This document shows positions 8,352 to 16,423 of a stretch of 64,000 bases of DNA, in pieces (position 1 is the stretch's first letter; each line of letters opens with the position of its first letter). Made by a program: the position numbers and the translations under genes. The stretch spans positions 68,017 through 132,016 of the forward strand of contig JAFUXE010000007.1 of assembly GCA_017477205.1 (NCBI GenBank), given 5' to 3'. The stretch is from Alloprevotella sp. (lineage in GTDB: Bacteria > Bacteroidota > Bacteroidia > Bacteroidales > Bacteroidaceae). The notes beneath the pieces are model-generated. The model was not told the origin of the DNA, searched no databases, and saw only the letters and a program-made list of their open reading frames with translations.

Positions 8352-9770
8352 ATGAGCAAGAAGAAACGCAAGAAAAACAATAGAGAGCAAGCCGCCCCGC
8401 ACGAAACAGAAATACCCGCGCTGAACTCCTCCCCCGGAGGGGGGAGGGGGGAGGGGGCCCGGAAGGCTCGGAAGGGCGCCTATCTCTACGTCACCCTTTC
8501 CGCCATCGCCTTCGTAGCCCTTGCCGTCATCTTCGACACGCTGCCCCGCAGCACCGTTTCCGAACTGGAGAAGCGCGAGCTGGCCGAGTTCCCCGCCTTC
8601 ACGTGGGACCGGCTGTGGAGCGGCGACTTCACGCGCGAGGTGTCCTCCTGGTTCAGTGACACCGAGCCCTTCCGCGATGAAATCATGACCTTCAGCATGA
8701 CCATCAAGGGCATGCAGGCCCTCGTGCTCTCCGAGGACAACGTGAAGTTTCACGCTGCCGAAGCCGAAGAGGCACCCGTAGAGGAAGCGCCGCACGACGA
8801 GCGCGTGGCCGAGGAATTCAAGGGAGAAGGCATCGAGGACGGCAACGCCAAGATAGCCCATGCCGGCATCATGATTGTGGGCAGCGGCGACAAGGTGCGC
8901 GCCCTCATGGCCTACGGCGGCGGCCCGAACGGCGGCGTGCAGTATGCCGAGGCAGCCAACGCCTACAAGCGCGCCCTCGGCCCTGACGTGAACGTCTATG
9001 CCATGGTGGTGCCCATCGCGGCTGCCTACTACTGTCCCGAGAAGATGAAGGGACATTCCAAGGACCAGCGCCTCACCATCAACAACATCTACGCCCACCT
9101 CGACCCCGACGTGAAGGCCGTGGACGTCTATACCGTGCTGGGCCGCCACGCCTCGGAGGACATCTACCTCCGCACGGACCACCACTGGTCGCCGCTCGGT
9201 GCCTACTACGCCGCAGAGCACTTCGCGGAGATTGCCGGCGTTCCCTTCCGCACGCTGCGCGACGGCTACCGCAGCGACACGGTACACCGCTTCGTGGGCA
9301 GCATGTACGGCTATTCGCGCGACATCGCCGTGAAGCGCGCCCCCGAGGACTTCATCTTCTACCGCCCCACGCAGGTGGCGTACGAAACCACCTACGTGGA
9401 CTACAAGGTGGACAAGAGCTTCAACGTCACGCATGAGAGCGGTCCCGTCAAGAGCAAGTATTTCTTTGACTTCAAGGACGGCAGCGGTGCCGCCTACTGC
9501 ACCTTCATGGGTAGCGACCAGCGCCTCACGAAGGTCGTCACCGGCACGCCGGGCCCGCGCCGCGTCCTCATCCTGAAGGACAGCTTCGGCAACGCCCTGC
9601 CCGGCTACCTCTTCTACAGCTTCGAGGAGGTTCACGTCATCGACTTCCGCTACAACAGCCGCAACATCCAGAAGTACGTGCGCGACAACTACATCACCGA
9701 CGTCCTCTTCGCCTTCAACATCTTCAATGCCTACGGCACCGCAGGCCCGCGCCTCAAGAAATATCTTTGA
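8352..9770 (+). CDS. DHHW family protein, AlgJ/AlgX-like (copy 2)
   Basis: 472 residues. A Lys-rich cytoplasmic N-terminus and one membrane segment (YVTLSAIAFVALAVIF) indicate a type II anchor, whereas copy 1 has a cleavable-looking signal. RTDHHWSPLGAYYAAEHFA and ILKDSFGNALPGY repeat the catalytic motifs of copy 1, so the pair comes from a tandem duplication. Residues of about 25-36 (SSPGGGRGEG) are encoded by a G/C-rich palindromic repeat found elsewhere between genes, which suggests an in-frame insertion. It is the last gene of the acetylation operon. Confidence 0.9.
   Translation: MSKKKRKKNNREQAAPHETEIPALNSSPGGGRGEGARKARKGAYLYVTLSAIAFVALAVIFDTLPRSTVSELEKRELAEFPAFTWDRLWSGDFTREVSSWFSDTEPFRDEIMTFSMTIKGMQALVLSEDNVKFHAAEAEEAPVEEAPHDERVAEEFKGEGIEDGNAKIAHAGIMIVGSGDKVRALMAYGGGPNGGVQYAEAANAYKRALGPDVNVYAMVVPIAAAYYCPEKMKGHSKDQRLTINNIYAHLDPDVKAVDVYTVLGRHASEDIYLRTDHHWSPLGAYYAAEHFAEIAGVPFRTLRDGYRSDTVHRFVGSMYGYSRDIAVKRAPEDFIFYRPTQVAYETTYVDYKVDKSFNVTHESGPVKSKYFFDFKDGSGAAYCTFMGSDQRLTKVVTGTPGPRRVLILKDSFGNALPGYLFYSFEEVHVIDFRYNSRNIQKYVRDNYITDVLFAFNIFNAYGTAGPRLKKYL
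8426..8456. repeat. G/C-rich palindromic repeat inside a gene
   Basis: The core CTCCTCCCCCGGAGG followed by GGGGAG runs resembles the intergenic element at 50815-50858 (CCTCCCCCCCTCCGGGGGAGG). Here it lies in frame within the DHHW copy 2 gene, before the membrane segment. Confidence 0.7.
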
Positions 9771-9774
9771 AGAA

Positions 9775-9803
9775 TTCGTGCCCTTCGTGGTTTTCGTGGT
9801 TAT
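9775..9803. repeat. GCACGAAG-family microsatellite
   Basis: On the minus strand the tract reads CCACGAAAA, CCACGAAGG, GCACGAATT, three 9-bp units directly after the DHHW copy 2 stop. The same family is at 13447-13484. Confidence 0.65.
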
Positions 9804-9851
9804 AACAGATACCCTAACCCTTCGCGGTTAGCACACCTCCCCTGACAACGA

Positions 9852-9892
9852 GGGCGGAGCCTCATCCCCGAACCGGGAATGGCGCTCCGCCC
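9852..9892. terminator. Hairpin between convergent genes
   Basis: The arms GGGCGGAGC (9852-9860) and GCTCCGCCC (9884-9892) are perfect complements. On the plus strand they are followed by TTCTCTCTGT. The hairpin separates the acetylation operon from the minus-strand genes to its right. Confidence 0.6.
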
Positions 9893-9921
9893 TTCTCTCT
9901 GTATGTTTCGCTCTGCGAGGC

Positions 9922-10104
9922 TTATTCCTCGTCCTCGAGCTCGCCCCAGTCGTCGCTGCTCCAGCCGCCTTCGCGGGTGAGCCAGTCGTCCTCGCCGCCC
10001 AGCGAACCGCCGCTGCCGTTGTCAACGCCCAGGCTGAGGGCAAGCATTTCCGTCATTTCCAGTCTTACCGCCCAAGTCTGCGGATGTATATATGTCTTTT
10101 TCAT
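9922..10104 (-). CDS. Small acidic hypothetical protein
   Basis: 60 residues beginning MKKTYIHPQTWAVRLEMTEM and ending in a Gly/Ser/Asp/Glu-rich tail (DDWGELEDEE). Many Bacteroidales genomes encode short proteins with this kind of start, often after surface-protein genes. It has no membrane segment and no known function. It lies 31 bp downstream of the 1054-residue surface protein on the same strand. The typical N-terminus and the following terminator support a real gene. Confidence 0.65.
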   Translation of the reverse strand: MKKTYIHPQTWAVRLEMTEMLALSLGVDNGSGGSLGGEDDWLTREGGWSSDDWGELEDEE

Positions 10105-10135
10105 TGTTGTATTGCAGTTTTTAGGTGGTACATGT

Positions 10136-13100
10136 TTACTTCAGGAAAACCTTCTTGCCGTCTGCCGTCACGTAGATGCCGCGGGAGGGATAGAATACGC
10201 GGCGTCCGTTCAGGTCGTAAAGCACGGAAGTGTCGATGGCGGCTGCATTCTCCGTCATGTCGATGCCCGTTGCGGGTCCGAACTGGAAGGAGAGCATTTC
10301 GCGGGCGCCGCTTGCTTGCAGGCTGCTGTCGAGCAGGAACGCCTTGTTGGCGGGTACCGTCGTCATGTTGGCCTTGTAGAAGCCTACGTTGCCGCCCTTG
10401 TTGCCCAGGCCGTAGTAGGTGTTGGCGGTCATGCCCGTGCGCTTCAGCGTGGCACCGCTCAGCAGGTTGCCGGAGAGGTCGGCAGCATCGGCTGCGGAAA
10501 TAGCGAAGTCGTAGGTGCCCTCAGCGGCTTCGCACAGGAAGCCCTGTCCTGCGGGCAGCACCGTGCCGGCGGGAACCTCCTCGAGGTGCAGATAGCTGTC
10601 CGTATTCGTCGTAGCCTGATATACCGTCACGCCCTCGGGCACCGTTACCTTCACGGGGAAGCAGAATGCCGTCCAGCCAGCTGCGGAAACGGAGAGGGGA
10701 AGGGAAGAAACCTTCTTGAAACGAATGGTGGCCCCTGGATCAGGAGTTGCTCCTGTGGAATATTTTGTATAGTAACCAACTGTTGTGCGGTAATTGCCAG
10801 AACCGGGGTTGTAAGTCGAATTAAGATATTCACGACCCGAGTAGGTTGTCTCGGGTTCATGCATAAACCAAATATCCCCGCCATTGGCTTCCATCACAAA
10901 GTAGTGGGCATTTGCTTTGTCGGTGGCAAAATGCAGTTTCAGGGTACCTGTTCCACCAGAGATATACAAACCGCTGTTTACGTTACGGGCATAGTACTGT
11001 CCATCCTGCTTCCTTTCAAACATCCACAGTGAGCTCATAAGATGTTCAGAATTGCTGAAACATGCCCCCGTACCTTCGGAAGGCACAGTCGTTATCACCT
11101 GCGTGGTCGTCACATTTCCATCTGCATCTGCTGTGGCATTGGTCGTGCTGCCATAGTAAGTGGCAGATTCTTTTGTGTTATTAGCTCCAGACTTGTCTGG
11201 GAACAGTTCCAAATTCTGATAAACGCCCACACGAGCTTTATTTCGCGTGAACTCTATCTGGTAAGCAGCATTTTCATCCACGAGTTCGTCGAAGGTCGTT
11301 CCTCCTGCTGTGCTGTTTCCCGTCAGGCTGTTGAAAATCGTCTGGTAATTCTCGTGCGTGGGCGTAGCGAGGAGGCTGGCAAGCTCCTCCTGCGAAAGCG
11401 TGCTTTCGTACTTGGCAGGTGTCGGGGAGGTGATGTATTCGGGCAGAAGCACCAAATCCATCACATCAACCTCCTCCACCTTCAGGTTTGAGGTGGCGTA
11501 CTTATAGCTGCTTGCCGAATTCCATACGTTAACCACTTTATTGTATCGTATGGCAAAATTCACGTCCTTTGTGCCGGGATGCTGCAGGCGGAAGCCCGTA
11601 TAGTTGTTCTCCCCACCTTCATTGCCATGTTTGATTGCAAGGAACTCAGACGTATTGCCGTATGTTGTGTTATCCCACGCCACGTAATCCGTCTGAATAC
11701 TTGCATTGGGAGAAGTCGTTCCGTCGGAATTGGTTGTCGGGACATTCTTCATCGTCACATATCCTGAACCTCCATAACTATATACGCGGAACATGTTCTG
11801 GGTGCCGGCTACGTGTTCAAACGTATAGTATCCGTTGACAACTTTTGCTGCCGAGAGGTCACCCTCGATTTTCGTTGCACTACTTACATTCCAGTATCCG
11901 CCGCGGTCACTTTGGGAAGAATGTTTGTCCGAGAATATCGTATATACCTTTCCTTCTGCGAAGGGGAAGTCGGGCGTGCAGTTGACCGCAACCGTCATGT
12001 TGTCGGCATTCACGGTTGTCTCTGCTACAGTAAAGTTCTTGTAATACTCTATTGTGGCAAGGCCGTTCGCAGTCAGATAGTCGTTGTTAATAACCGTGCC
12101 GTCTGCTGCACGTACAGAAGTAGTCTTGATTACTTCGTTGTCCCAGCTTGTGTAGTTCAACGTAACGTTTTCGATGAGCTTATCTACCTTATAGAGCGTG
12201 AATTTCACCAATGTTGATCCTGTACTTGTCCGGTAGCTGAGGTTGGGGTTGTTTCCGCTCAAGCCATCATTAGTGTGAAGGTAAAGAGGCATTTCTGTAC
12301 CTGCATTATCATAAGTGTAGTTAGTCTGCTTCAATATGATATAGTCGTTTTCCTCGAACTCATAGTCCTCCGGCTGAAGCATAGCCGTCTCGGTTCCGTT
12401 TGCTAGATTCTGGTTCCTGCTCGGATCTGCAACGATGTATCTGCGGCTGTTGACATTCTGCAAGGTGATGGTGCCATCAGCTTGCTTGCGTACATTCCAA
12501 AGGTACTTCTTGTCAATGCTTGTGACATCCGTTACGCTGGAGAACGTCTTACCGATGTCTGTGCGCATCTGACGTTCCTGGGAAGACGTGTTGGAGAAAG
12601 AGTCGTACAGAGCCCCTTGTCCCTTTGCGTTGTAAGTATCAATCCAATATGCACCGTCCACAATGTCGGCTACAGATGTGATGGGGGTTGCGATAGGTTC
12701 GGGGTCAGTGGAGCCGCCGCCTGAGCCATCAGTTTCGAGCTCGACGGGATAGAATCGCCATTGGGCTTGAGGGGAATCATAGTTGTCAGACGAAGTAAGA
12801 GGTCCTTCACTTGAGTTGGGGCTAGCCATATATATTGTATATGGGGATACCGATAGTGTTTGGTATATATTAAAAACACCACTATTGTCCCATGCCACTA
12901 GGTCGAAAGGAGAGTCGCTTAATGTGAGTGGCTCTTGTTGAAGGGATGGCAGATATAGACCATTACAGAATCTAATATTTATGTATTTAAACCATGTGCT
13001 TGGCGGGTTTTGAGCTTCTTCTATTCGAACAACATACTTCATTTGCGATCCAGACTTGATTTCCGCAGGTGTTGCTACGGATAAAGTCGGAGCATTGTCT

Positions 13101-13300
13101 GCGTTTCCATCTTGGTAACCAAGACAAGAATTGTACGCTGTTGATAAGACAATGTAAAAACCTGTTGAAAGGTTCTCTTTGGATGTTACCGGACTGTCGG
13201 AGATCGATTTAATCTTATACCCCGTATCCCAACGGTCTTGCGCCTTCGCCCCAATGGTACATAGGAGCAAAAGCATGAGAAGTGTAGTGATTTTTCTCAT
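10136..13300 (-). CDS. Large secreted surface protein with type IX-like C-terminal domain
   Basis: 1054 residues from the ATG at 13300, the start of the signal peptide MRKITTLLMLLLLCTIGAKA; the longer frame to 13387 lacks a signal. The body is rich in Thr, Ser, Asn and Tyr with no recognised catalytic motif, and repeated segments suggest several beta-rich domains. The end (YDLNGRRV, then RGIYVTADGKKVFLK) resembles the C-terminal sorting domain used by the type IX secretion system. The gene is likely transcribed alone or with the small protein after it. Its function is unknown; adhesion or glycan binding would fit. Confidence 0.88.
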   Translation of the reverse strand: MRKITTLLMLLLLCTIGAKAQDRWDTGYKIKSISDSPVTSKENLSTGFYIVLSTAYNSCLGYQDGNADNAPTLSVATPAEIKSGSQMKYVVRIEEAQNPPSTWFKYINIRFCNGLYLPSLQQEPLTLSDSPFDLVAWDNSGVFNIYQTLSVSPYTIYMASPNSSEGPLTSSDNYDSPQAQWRFYPVELETDGSGGGSTDPEPIATPITSVADIVDGAYWIDTYNAKGQGALYDSFSNTSSQERQMRTDIGKTFSSVTDVTSIDKKYLWNVRKQADGTITLQNVNSRRYIVADPSRNQNLANGTETAMLQPEDYEFEENDYIILKQTNYTYDNAGTEMPLYLHTNDGLSGNNPNLSYRTSTGSTLVKFTLYKVDKLIENVTLNYTSWDNEVIKTTSVRAADGTVINNDYLTANGLATIEYYKNFTVAETTVNADNMTVAVNCTPDFPFAEGKVYTIFSDKHSSQSDRGGYWNVSSATKIEGDLSAAKVVNGYYTFEHVAGTQNMFRVYSYGGSGYVTMKNVPTTNSDGTTSPNASIQTDYVAWDNTTYGNTSEFLAIKHGNEGGENNYTGFRLQHPGTKDVNFAIRYNKVVNVWNSASSYKYATSNLKVEEVDVMDLVLLPEYITSPTPAKYESTLSQEELASLLATPTHENYQTIFNSLTGNSTAGGTTFDELVDENAAYQIEFTRNKARVGVYQNLELFPDKSGANNTKESATYYGSTTNATADADGNVTTTQVITTVPSEGTGACFSNSEHLMSSLWMFERKQDGQYYARNVNSGLYISGGTGTLKLHFATDKANAHYFVMEANGGDIWFMHEPETTYSGREYLNSTYNPGSGNYRTTVGYYTKYSTGATPDPGATIRFKKVSSLPLSVSAAGWTAFCFPVKVTVPEGVTVYQATTNTDSYLHLEEVPAGTVLPAGQGFLCEAAEGTYDFAISAADAADLSGNLLSGATLKRTGMTANTYYGLGNKGGNVGFYKANMTTVPANKAFLLDSSLQASGAREMLSFQFGPATGIDMTENAAAIDTSVLYDLNGRRVFYPSRGIYVTADGKKVFLK

Positions 13301-13446
13301 TGTAAAGAAATGTTTAATTATAATTTGGTATAGTTGCTTGCGTTGAGAAGCGTGCAAATATAGAAAAAAATTGAGCACAAAGCACATAGCAAAGCAAAAA
13401 AAATGTTTATTTTCTGCTTTTCACCCGGCAAAACCGCAGCATATCT

Positions 13447-13484
13447 TTAGAGCACGAAGAGCACGAAGGAGCACGAAGGAGTTG
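13447..13484. repeat. GCACGAAG-family microsatellite
   Basis: Units of 9-10 bp (AGCACGAAG, AGCACGAAGG, AGCACGAAGG) lie next to the 23-bp array. The family also occurs, inverted, at 9775-9803. Confidence 0.7.
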
Positions 13485-13494
13485 CTGAAGGTGT

Positions 13495-13618
13495 GCGCAC
13501 ACCTCGATTTGAGGTAAGCGCAAAGCTTGAGTCGAGATAAGCGCACACCTCAACGCAAGGTAAGCGCAAAGCTCAAGGTGAGGTAAGCGCACACCTCAGA
13601 AGGAGGTGTCCGCATAGC
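13495..13618. repeat. 23-bp tandem array of imperfect palindromes (6 units)
   Basis: GCGCA recurs at 13495, 13518, 13541, 13564 and 13587, with CCGCA at 13610: exactly 23 bp each time. Units alternate between CACACCTC and AAAGCTT/C after that core. The segment ACCTC-N5-GAGGT can pair, and in other units the arms vary but partly keep pairing (CTT/GAG, CTC/AAG). There are no unique spacers as in CRISPR. The array sits between the large surface protein and the fic gene. Confidence 0.85.
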
Positions 13619-13690
13619 TCTCAGAACCGCGCGGCAACGTGGCAGAAAACCTTCACACATTATTCTATTTACGTGTACGTACGCGCGCGG

Positions 13691-13726
13691 GAGATGCCGT
13701 GATGGATTCATTCATCACGGCATCTC
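13691..13726. repeat. Perfect 14-bp inverted repeat
   Basis: GAGATGCCGTGATG (13691-13704) and CATCACGGCATCTC (13713-13726) are exact complements with an 8-nt loop. The right arm contains the first unit of the 21-bp array, so the hairpin looks like one inverted unit facing the others. No U-run follows, so it is not a typical terminator. Confidence 0.85.
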
Positions 13727-13802
13727 GCCGAAAGATAAAGGCACTTCGCTGAATCGTTAAGGCACTTCGCCAAATCAAGAAGGCATCTCGCTGGATCAGG
13801 CC
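13719..13802. repeat. 21-bp tandem array (4 units)
   Basis: GGCA followed by TCTCGC or CTTCGC recurs at 13719, 13740, 13761 and 13782, exactly 21 bp apart. Each core can form GGC-N5-GCC or GGC-N5-GCT. The flanking 10-11 bp of each unit vary. The array lies 55 bp upstream of the fic promoter. Confidence 0.8.
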
Positions 13803-13834
13803 GGGAGGCGAGGAGAGAAATCACGGCGCAAAGC

Positions 13835-13865
13835 TTGCCGATACCGGCAGAAAACGCTACCTTTG
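13835..13865 (+). promoter_or_regulatory. Promoter of the fic gene
   Basis: TTG at 13835-13837, a 20-bp spacer and TACCTTTG at 13858-13865 match the Bacteroidetes -33/-7 layout. The element covers the upstream in-frame ATG (13863), which supports 13905 as the Fic start. Confidence 0.65.
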
Positions 13866-13904
13866 TGGGCAAACTCGGCACAAAAGCCTGCCAACAGAGA
13901 ATCT

Positions 13905-14645
13905 ATGGAACATTCAACGAATGCGACGCCCCTGCTGGATGCTTTGACGGAACAGAAAGCGGCGAGGCTCAAGGGAGGTATCTACCACCGCACGCAGATA
14001 GACCTGACCTACAATTCAAACCACATTGAGGGCAGCCGGCTGACCCATGACCAGACGCGCTTTATCTATGAGACCAACACGATAGGGCTTACCGACGCGG
14101 CGGTGAACGTGGACGACATCGTGGAGACGGTGAACCACTTCCGCTGCATCGACTACATCATAGACCACGCCAGGGACATTCTCACGGAAGACCTCATCAA
14201 GCACCTGCACCTTCTGCTGAAGGGCGGAACGTCGGACAGCCGGAAGGAGTGGTTTGCCGTCGGGGATTACAAGCAACTGCCCAACGAGGTCGGCGGGGCG
14301 GAAACCTGTCCGCCCGAGGACGTGCACCGGGAAATGGCGTCCCTGCTGAAAAGCTACAACCTGCTCGCCGTACACAGCTTCGAGGACATCCTGGACTTCC
14401 ACGTGCGCCTTGAGAGGATACACCCGTTCCAGGACGGCAACGGACGCGTGGGCCGCCTCCTGATGTTCAAGGAGTGCCTGGCAAACGGCCACGTCCCCTT
14501 CATCATCACCGACGAGCTGAAGATGTTCTACTATCGCGGCCTGCGCGAGTGGGGACACACGAACGGCTACCTGACCGACACCTGTCTCACGGCGCAGGAC
14601 AACTACAAATCCCTGCTGGATTACTTCCGGATCGGGTATCGGTAG
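13905..14645 (+). CDS. Fic family AMP-transferase-like protein with N-terminal inhibitory motif
   Basis: 246 residues. The catalytic Fic loop HPFQDGNGRVGR lies at about 173-184 and matches HxFx(D/E)GNGRxxR fully, so the protein should be able to transfer AMP (or another nucleotide moiety) to target proteins. SNHIEG at about 38-43 fits the (S/T)xxxE(G/N) inhibitory helix of class II Fic proteins, in which the Glu blocks ATP. No separate antitoxin gene lies beside it, as expected for a self-inhibited enzyme. The target is unknown. Confidence 0.93.
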   Translation: MEHSTNATPLLDALTEQKAARLKGGIYHRTQIDLTYNSNHIEGSRLTHDQTRFIYETNTIGLTDAAVNVDDIVETVNHFRCIDYIIDHARDILTEDLIKHLHLLLKGGTSDSRKEWFAVGDYKQLPNEVGGAETCPPEDVHREMASLLKSYNLLAVHSFEDILDFHVRLERIHPFQDGNGRVGRLLMFKECLANGHVPFIITDELKMFYYRGLREWGHTNGYLTDTCLTAQDNYKSLLDYFRIGYR

Positions 14646-14664
14646 GACACGGCTGAAACATACA

Positions 14665-14696
14665 AAATCGGCGGGGGCTTACGCTCCCGCCGATTT
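14665..14696. terminator. Bidirectional hairpin terminator
   Basis: The arms AAATCGGCGGG (14665-14675) and CCCGCCGATTT (14686-14696) are perfect complements between the convergent fic gene and the surface-protein gene. Confidence 0.8.
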
Positions 14697-14731
14697 CATG
14701 TTATCGCCCCCGTCGGGGCTATAATGCCAAC

Positions 14732-16342
14732 TTAGCGCAGAACCTTGCGACCCCCCTGGATGTAGAGGCCGTGGCGCACGTCGGAGGTGCGGACGCGGCG
14801 ACCCTGGAGGTCGTAGATTTCGCCGGACTTGAGGGCTTCGCTGAGGGGCGTGCGCACGGCAACGTCCTCGAAGTTGATATAGGCGATGCGGGAACGCGTC
14901 GTGGTGCCGCCGCCCTTATAGACGCTCTGCACGCCGATGCTGACGGCGTCCTCGTAGAAGTAGAACTGGCGGACGCCGCCGTCCAGGGCGATGAAGTCGT
15001 AGTAGTCGTTGTAGGCGAAGGGAATATCCACCACCGTCTCAGCGAAGTTGACATAGACGCTGGGGTCTATGGGGTAGAGTTCGCCGTTCATGTATATATT
15101 ATAGTACAGGCGGTTGGAATCGATGAAGCGTCCCTGCACGTCGCGGGCGGGAAGGACGAAGTCTATGCGGCCGTAGCCGTACTCGTCGTCAAAGACATAG
15201 TACTCGTCCAGGTTTATCTCCGGCATGGCGGGGGTATAGGCGATGTCGGTATAGGGCACGAGGTGGGGCCGCGTGTAGCAGGCGTAGAAATAGACCATGT
15301 CGTCGCCGACGTTGACAAGGAAGTTGGTGCTGTCCTTCACGGCGGTGAGCTCGCGCGTCTCCGCATTCAGGCGCAGGCGGATTTCCTCGTCGAAGCCGAA
15401 GATGTCAAGGCTCTCGCCCCAGGCGTCGTTCGTGCGGTAGGTGCGGCCGCCATAGAAGAAGATGTGGCGTCCGTGCTCCTCGTCGAAGCCGAGGTACTGG
15501 CGGGAGGGGAAGGTGACGATGCCGTCGTCGCCGAGCGTGCCGCGCACGACACCGGCGGGAGCACCCTCGTAGAGATTGTCAAGATAGACGTCCTTGTCCT
15601 TCATGGCAACCTTCACGGTGCGGTTGGCGGCTTCGCTGTTGGTCACCCAGTCGAGCATGTAGTCCTGCCACTCTGCATCGCCGGGGAGGAAGGGCTCGGA
15701 GGGCAGCTTCTTCACGATGATGCCATAGTCGCCATAGCCTACCCAGTTGCCCACCTCGTCGGCAAGTCCCAGGATGACGTCGGTCTCGTCAACCTGACGC
15801 AGCGTGTCGCCGCGGAAGGTGAACTTAATGTCCATCTTGCCGGAGGGGTCGGGGAAGTAGTACTCGCCTTCGTCGTCGAAGCCGTAGGTGAGGCGGCGGA
15901 GCTGATAGACGAGCGTCGTGTCATGGTCGATGCCGAAGTAGACGGCGGCATCACTGGGGCTGAAATAGTCCTCGTAGATGTCCTGCGGCAGACGGGCCAC
16001 GAGGGTGTCGCCGCCGGCACGCTCCAGGCGGAGCCAGCTCATCGTCTCGAACTGGGAGACGGGATTGTAGAAGTACACGTCGCCGTCAGGAGCCACGACG
16101 AGCGTACCGCGCACGCCCGTGACGTTGTTTTCCCAGGAGTAGCCGTCCTCGGTGACATAGAAGCCGCGGGCCGTGCGGTTGAGGTTGTCCAGGTATTCTC
16201 CCTCCGGGATGTCCTGAAGGATGTCGGCGGCGGGACGCGGGAGGACGTGGCTGCGCGCAGGCACGCGGCGCTGGGCCTGAAGGCCGAGGGCGCAGAGCGT
16301 CATGAGCGCAAGGAGCATGAAGGAATGTGTAAAGTGTTTCAT
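14732..16342 (-). CDS. Secreted hypothetical protein with type IX-like C-terminal domain
   Basis: 536 residues from the ATG at 16342 (MKHFTHSFMLLALMTLCALG, a signal peptide); the frame continues upstream to 16402 without a signal. The body is rich in Tyr, Asp and Gly and shows no enzyme motif. The end reads IYDLQGRRVRT and GLYIQGGRKVLR, resembling a type IX sorting domain. The gene follows rpsA on the same strand but is cut off by the rpsA terminator at 16377-16405. Function unknown; probably a surface protein. Confidence 0.87.
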   Translation of the reverse strand: MKHFTHSFMLLALMTLCALGLQAQRRVPARSHVLPRPAADILQDIPEGEYLDNLNRTARGFYVTEDGYSWENNVTGVRGTLVVAPDGDVYFYNPVSQFETMSWLRLERAGGDTLVARLPQDIYEDYFSPSDAAVYFGIDHDTTLVYQLRRLTYGFDDEGEYYFPDPSGKMDIKFTFRGDTLRQVDETDVILGLADEVGNWVGYGDYGIIVKKLPSEPFLPGDAEWQDYMLDWVTNSEAANRTVKVAMKDKDVYLDNLYEGAPAGVVRGTLGDDGIVTFPSRQYLGFDEEHGRHIFFYGGRTYRTNDAWGESLDIFGFDEEIRLRLNAETRELTAVKDSTNFLVNVGDDMVYFYACYTRPHLVPYTDIAYTPAMPEINLDEYYVFDDEYGYGRIDFVLPARDVQGRFIDSNRLYYNIYMNGELYPIDPSVYVNFAETVVDIPFAYNDYYDFIALDGGVRQFYFYEDAVSIGVQSVYKGGGTTTRSRIAYINFEDVAVRTPLSEALKSGEIYDLQGRRVRTSDVRHGLYIQGGRKVLR

Positions 16343-16376
16343 AGGGGAAGTGTGATTGTGGGGAGGAAAGAAAAAA

Positions 16377-16405
16377 GGGTTGGCAAGCCATGCGCTCACC
16401 AACCC
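16377..16405 (-). terminator. Rho-independent terminator of rpsA
   Basis: The arms GGGTTGG (16377-16383) and CCAACCC (16399-16405) are followed on the minus strand by TTTTTTC. The hairpin begins 19 bp beyond the rpsA stop codon. Confidence 0.85.
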
Positions 16406-16423
16406 GTTTGCAGTACAGGGGAA

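Larger units (their letters stand above)
13301..13904. other. Repeat-dense intergenic region upstream of fic
   Basis: About 600 bp without a supported gene. It contains the 9-10 bp GCACGAAG tract, the 23-bp array, a 36-bp hairpin, a 21-bp array and finally the fic promoter. A minus-strand frame at 13407-13592 simply reads through the repeats and is not considered coding. Confidence 0.8.

Noticed and set aside
7110..9635. 841-residue minus-strand frame opposite the DHHW genes
   Set aside because: Antisense shadow of two strong paralogous genes in GC-rich DNA; it has Val/Glu/His-rich composition and no motif.
13407..13592. 61-residue minus-strand protein rich in Leu, Cys and Ala
   Set aside because: It is merely the translation of the GCACGAAG and 23-bp repeats.
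13495..13802. CRISPR array
   Set aside because: Units are only 21-23 bp in total with no unique spacers of constant length, and no cas gene is present.
13495..13802. Plasmid or phage replication origin with iterons
   Set aside because: No replication initiator, DnaA box cluster or partition gene nearby, and the flanking genes are chromosomal.
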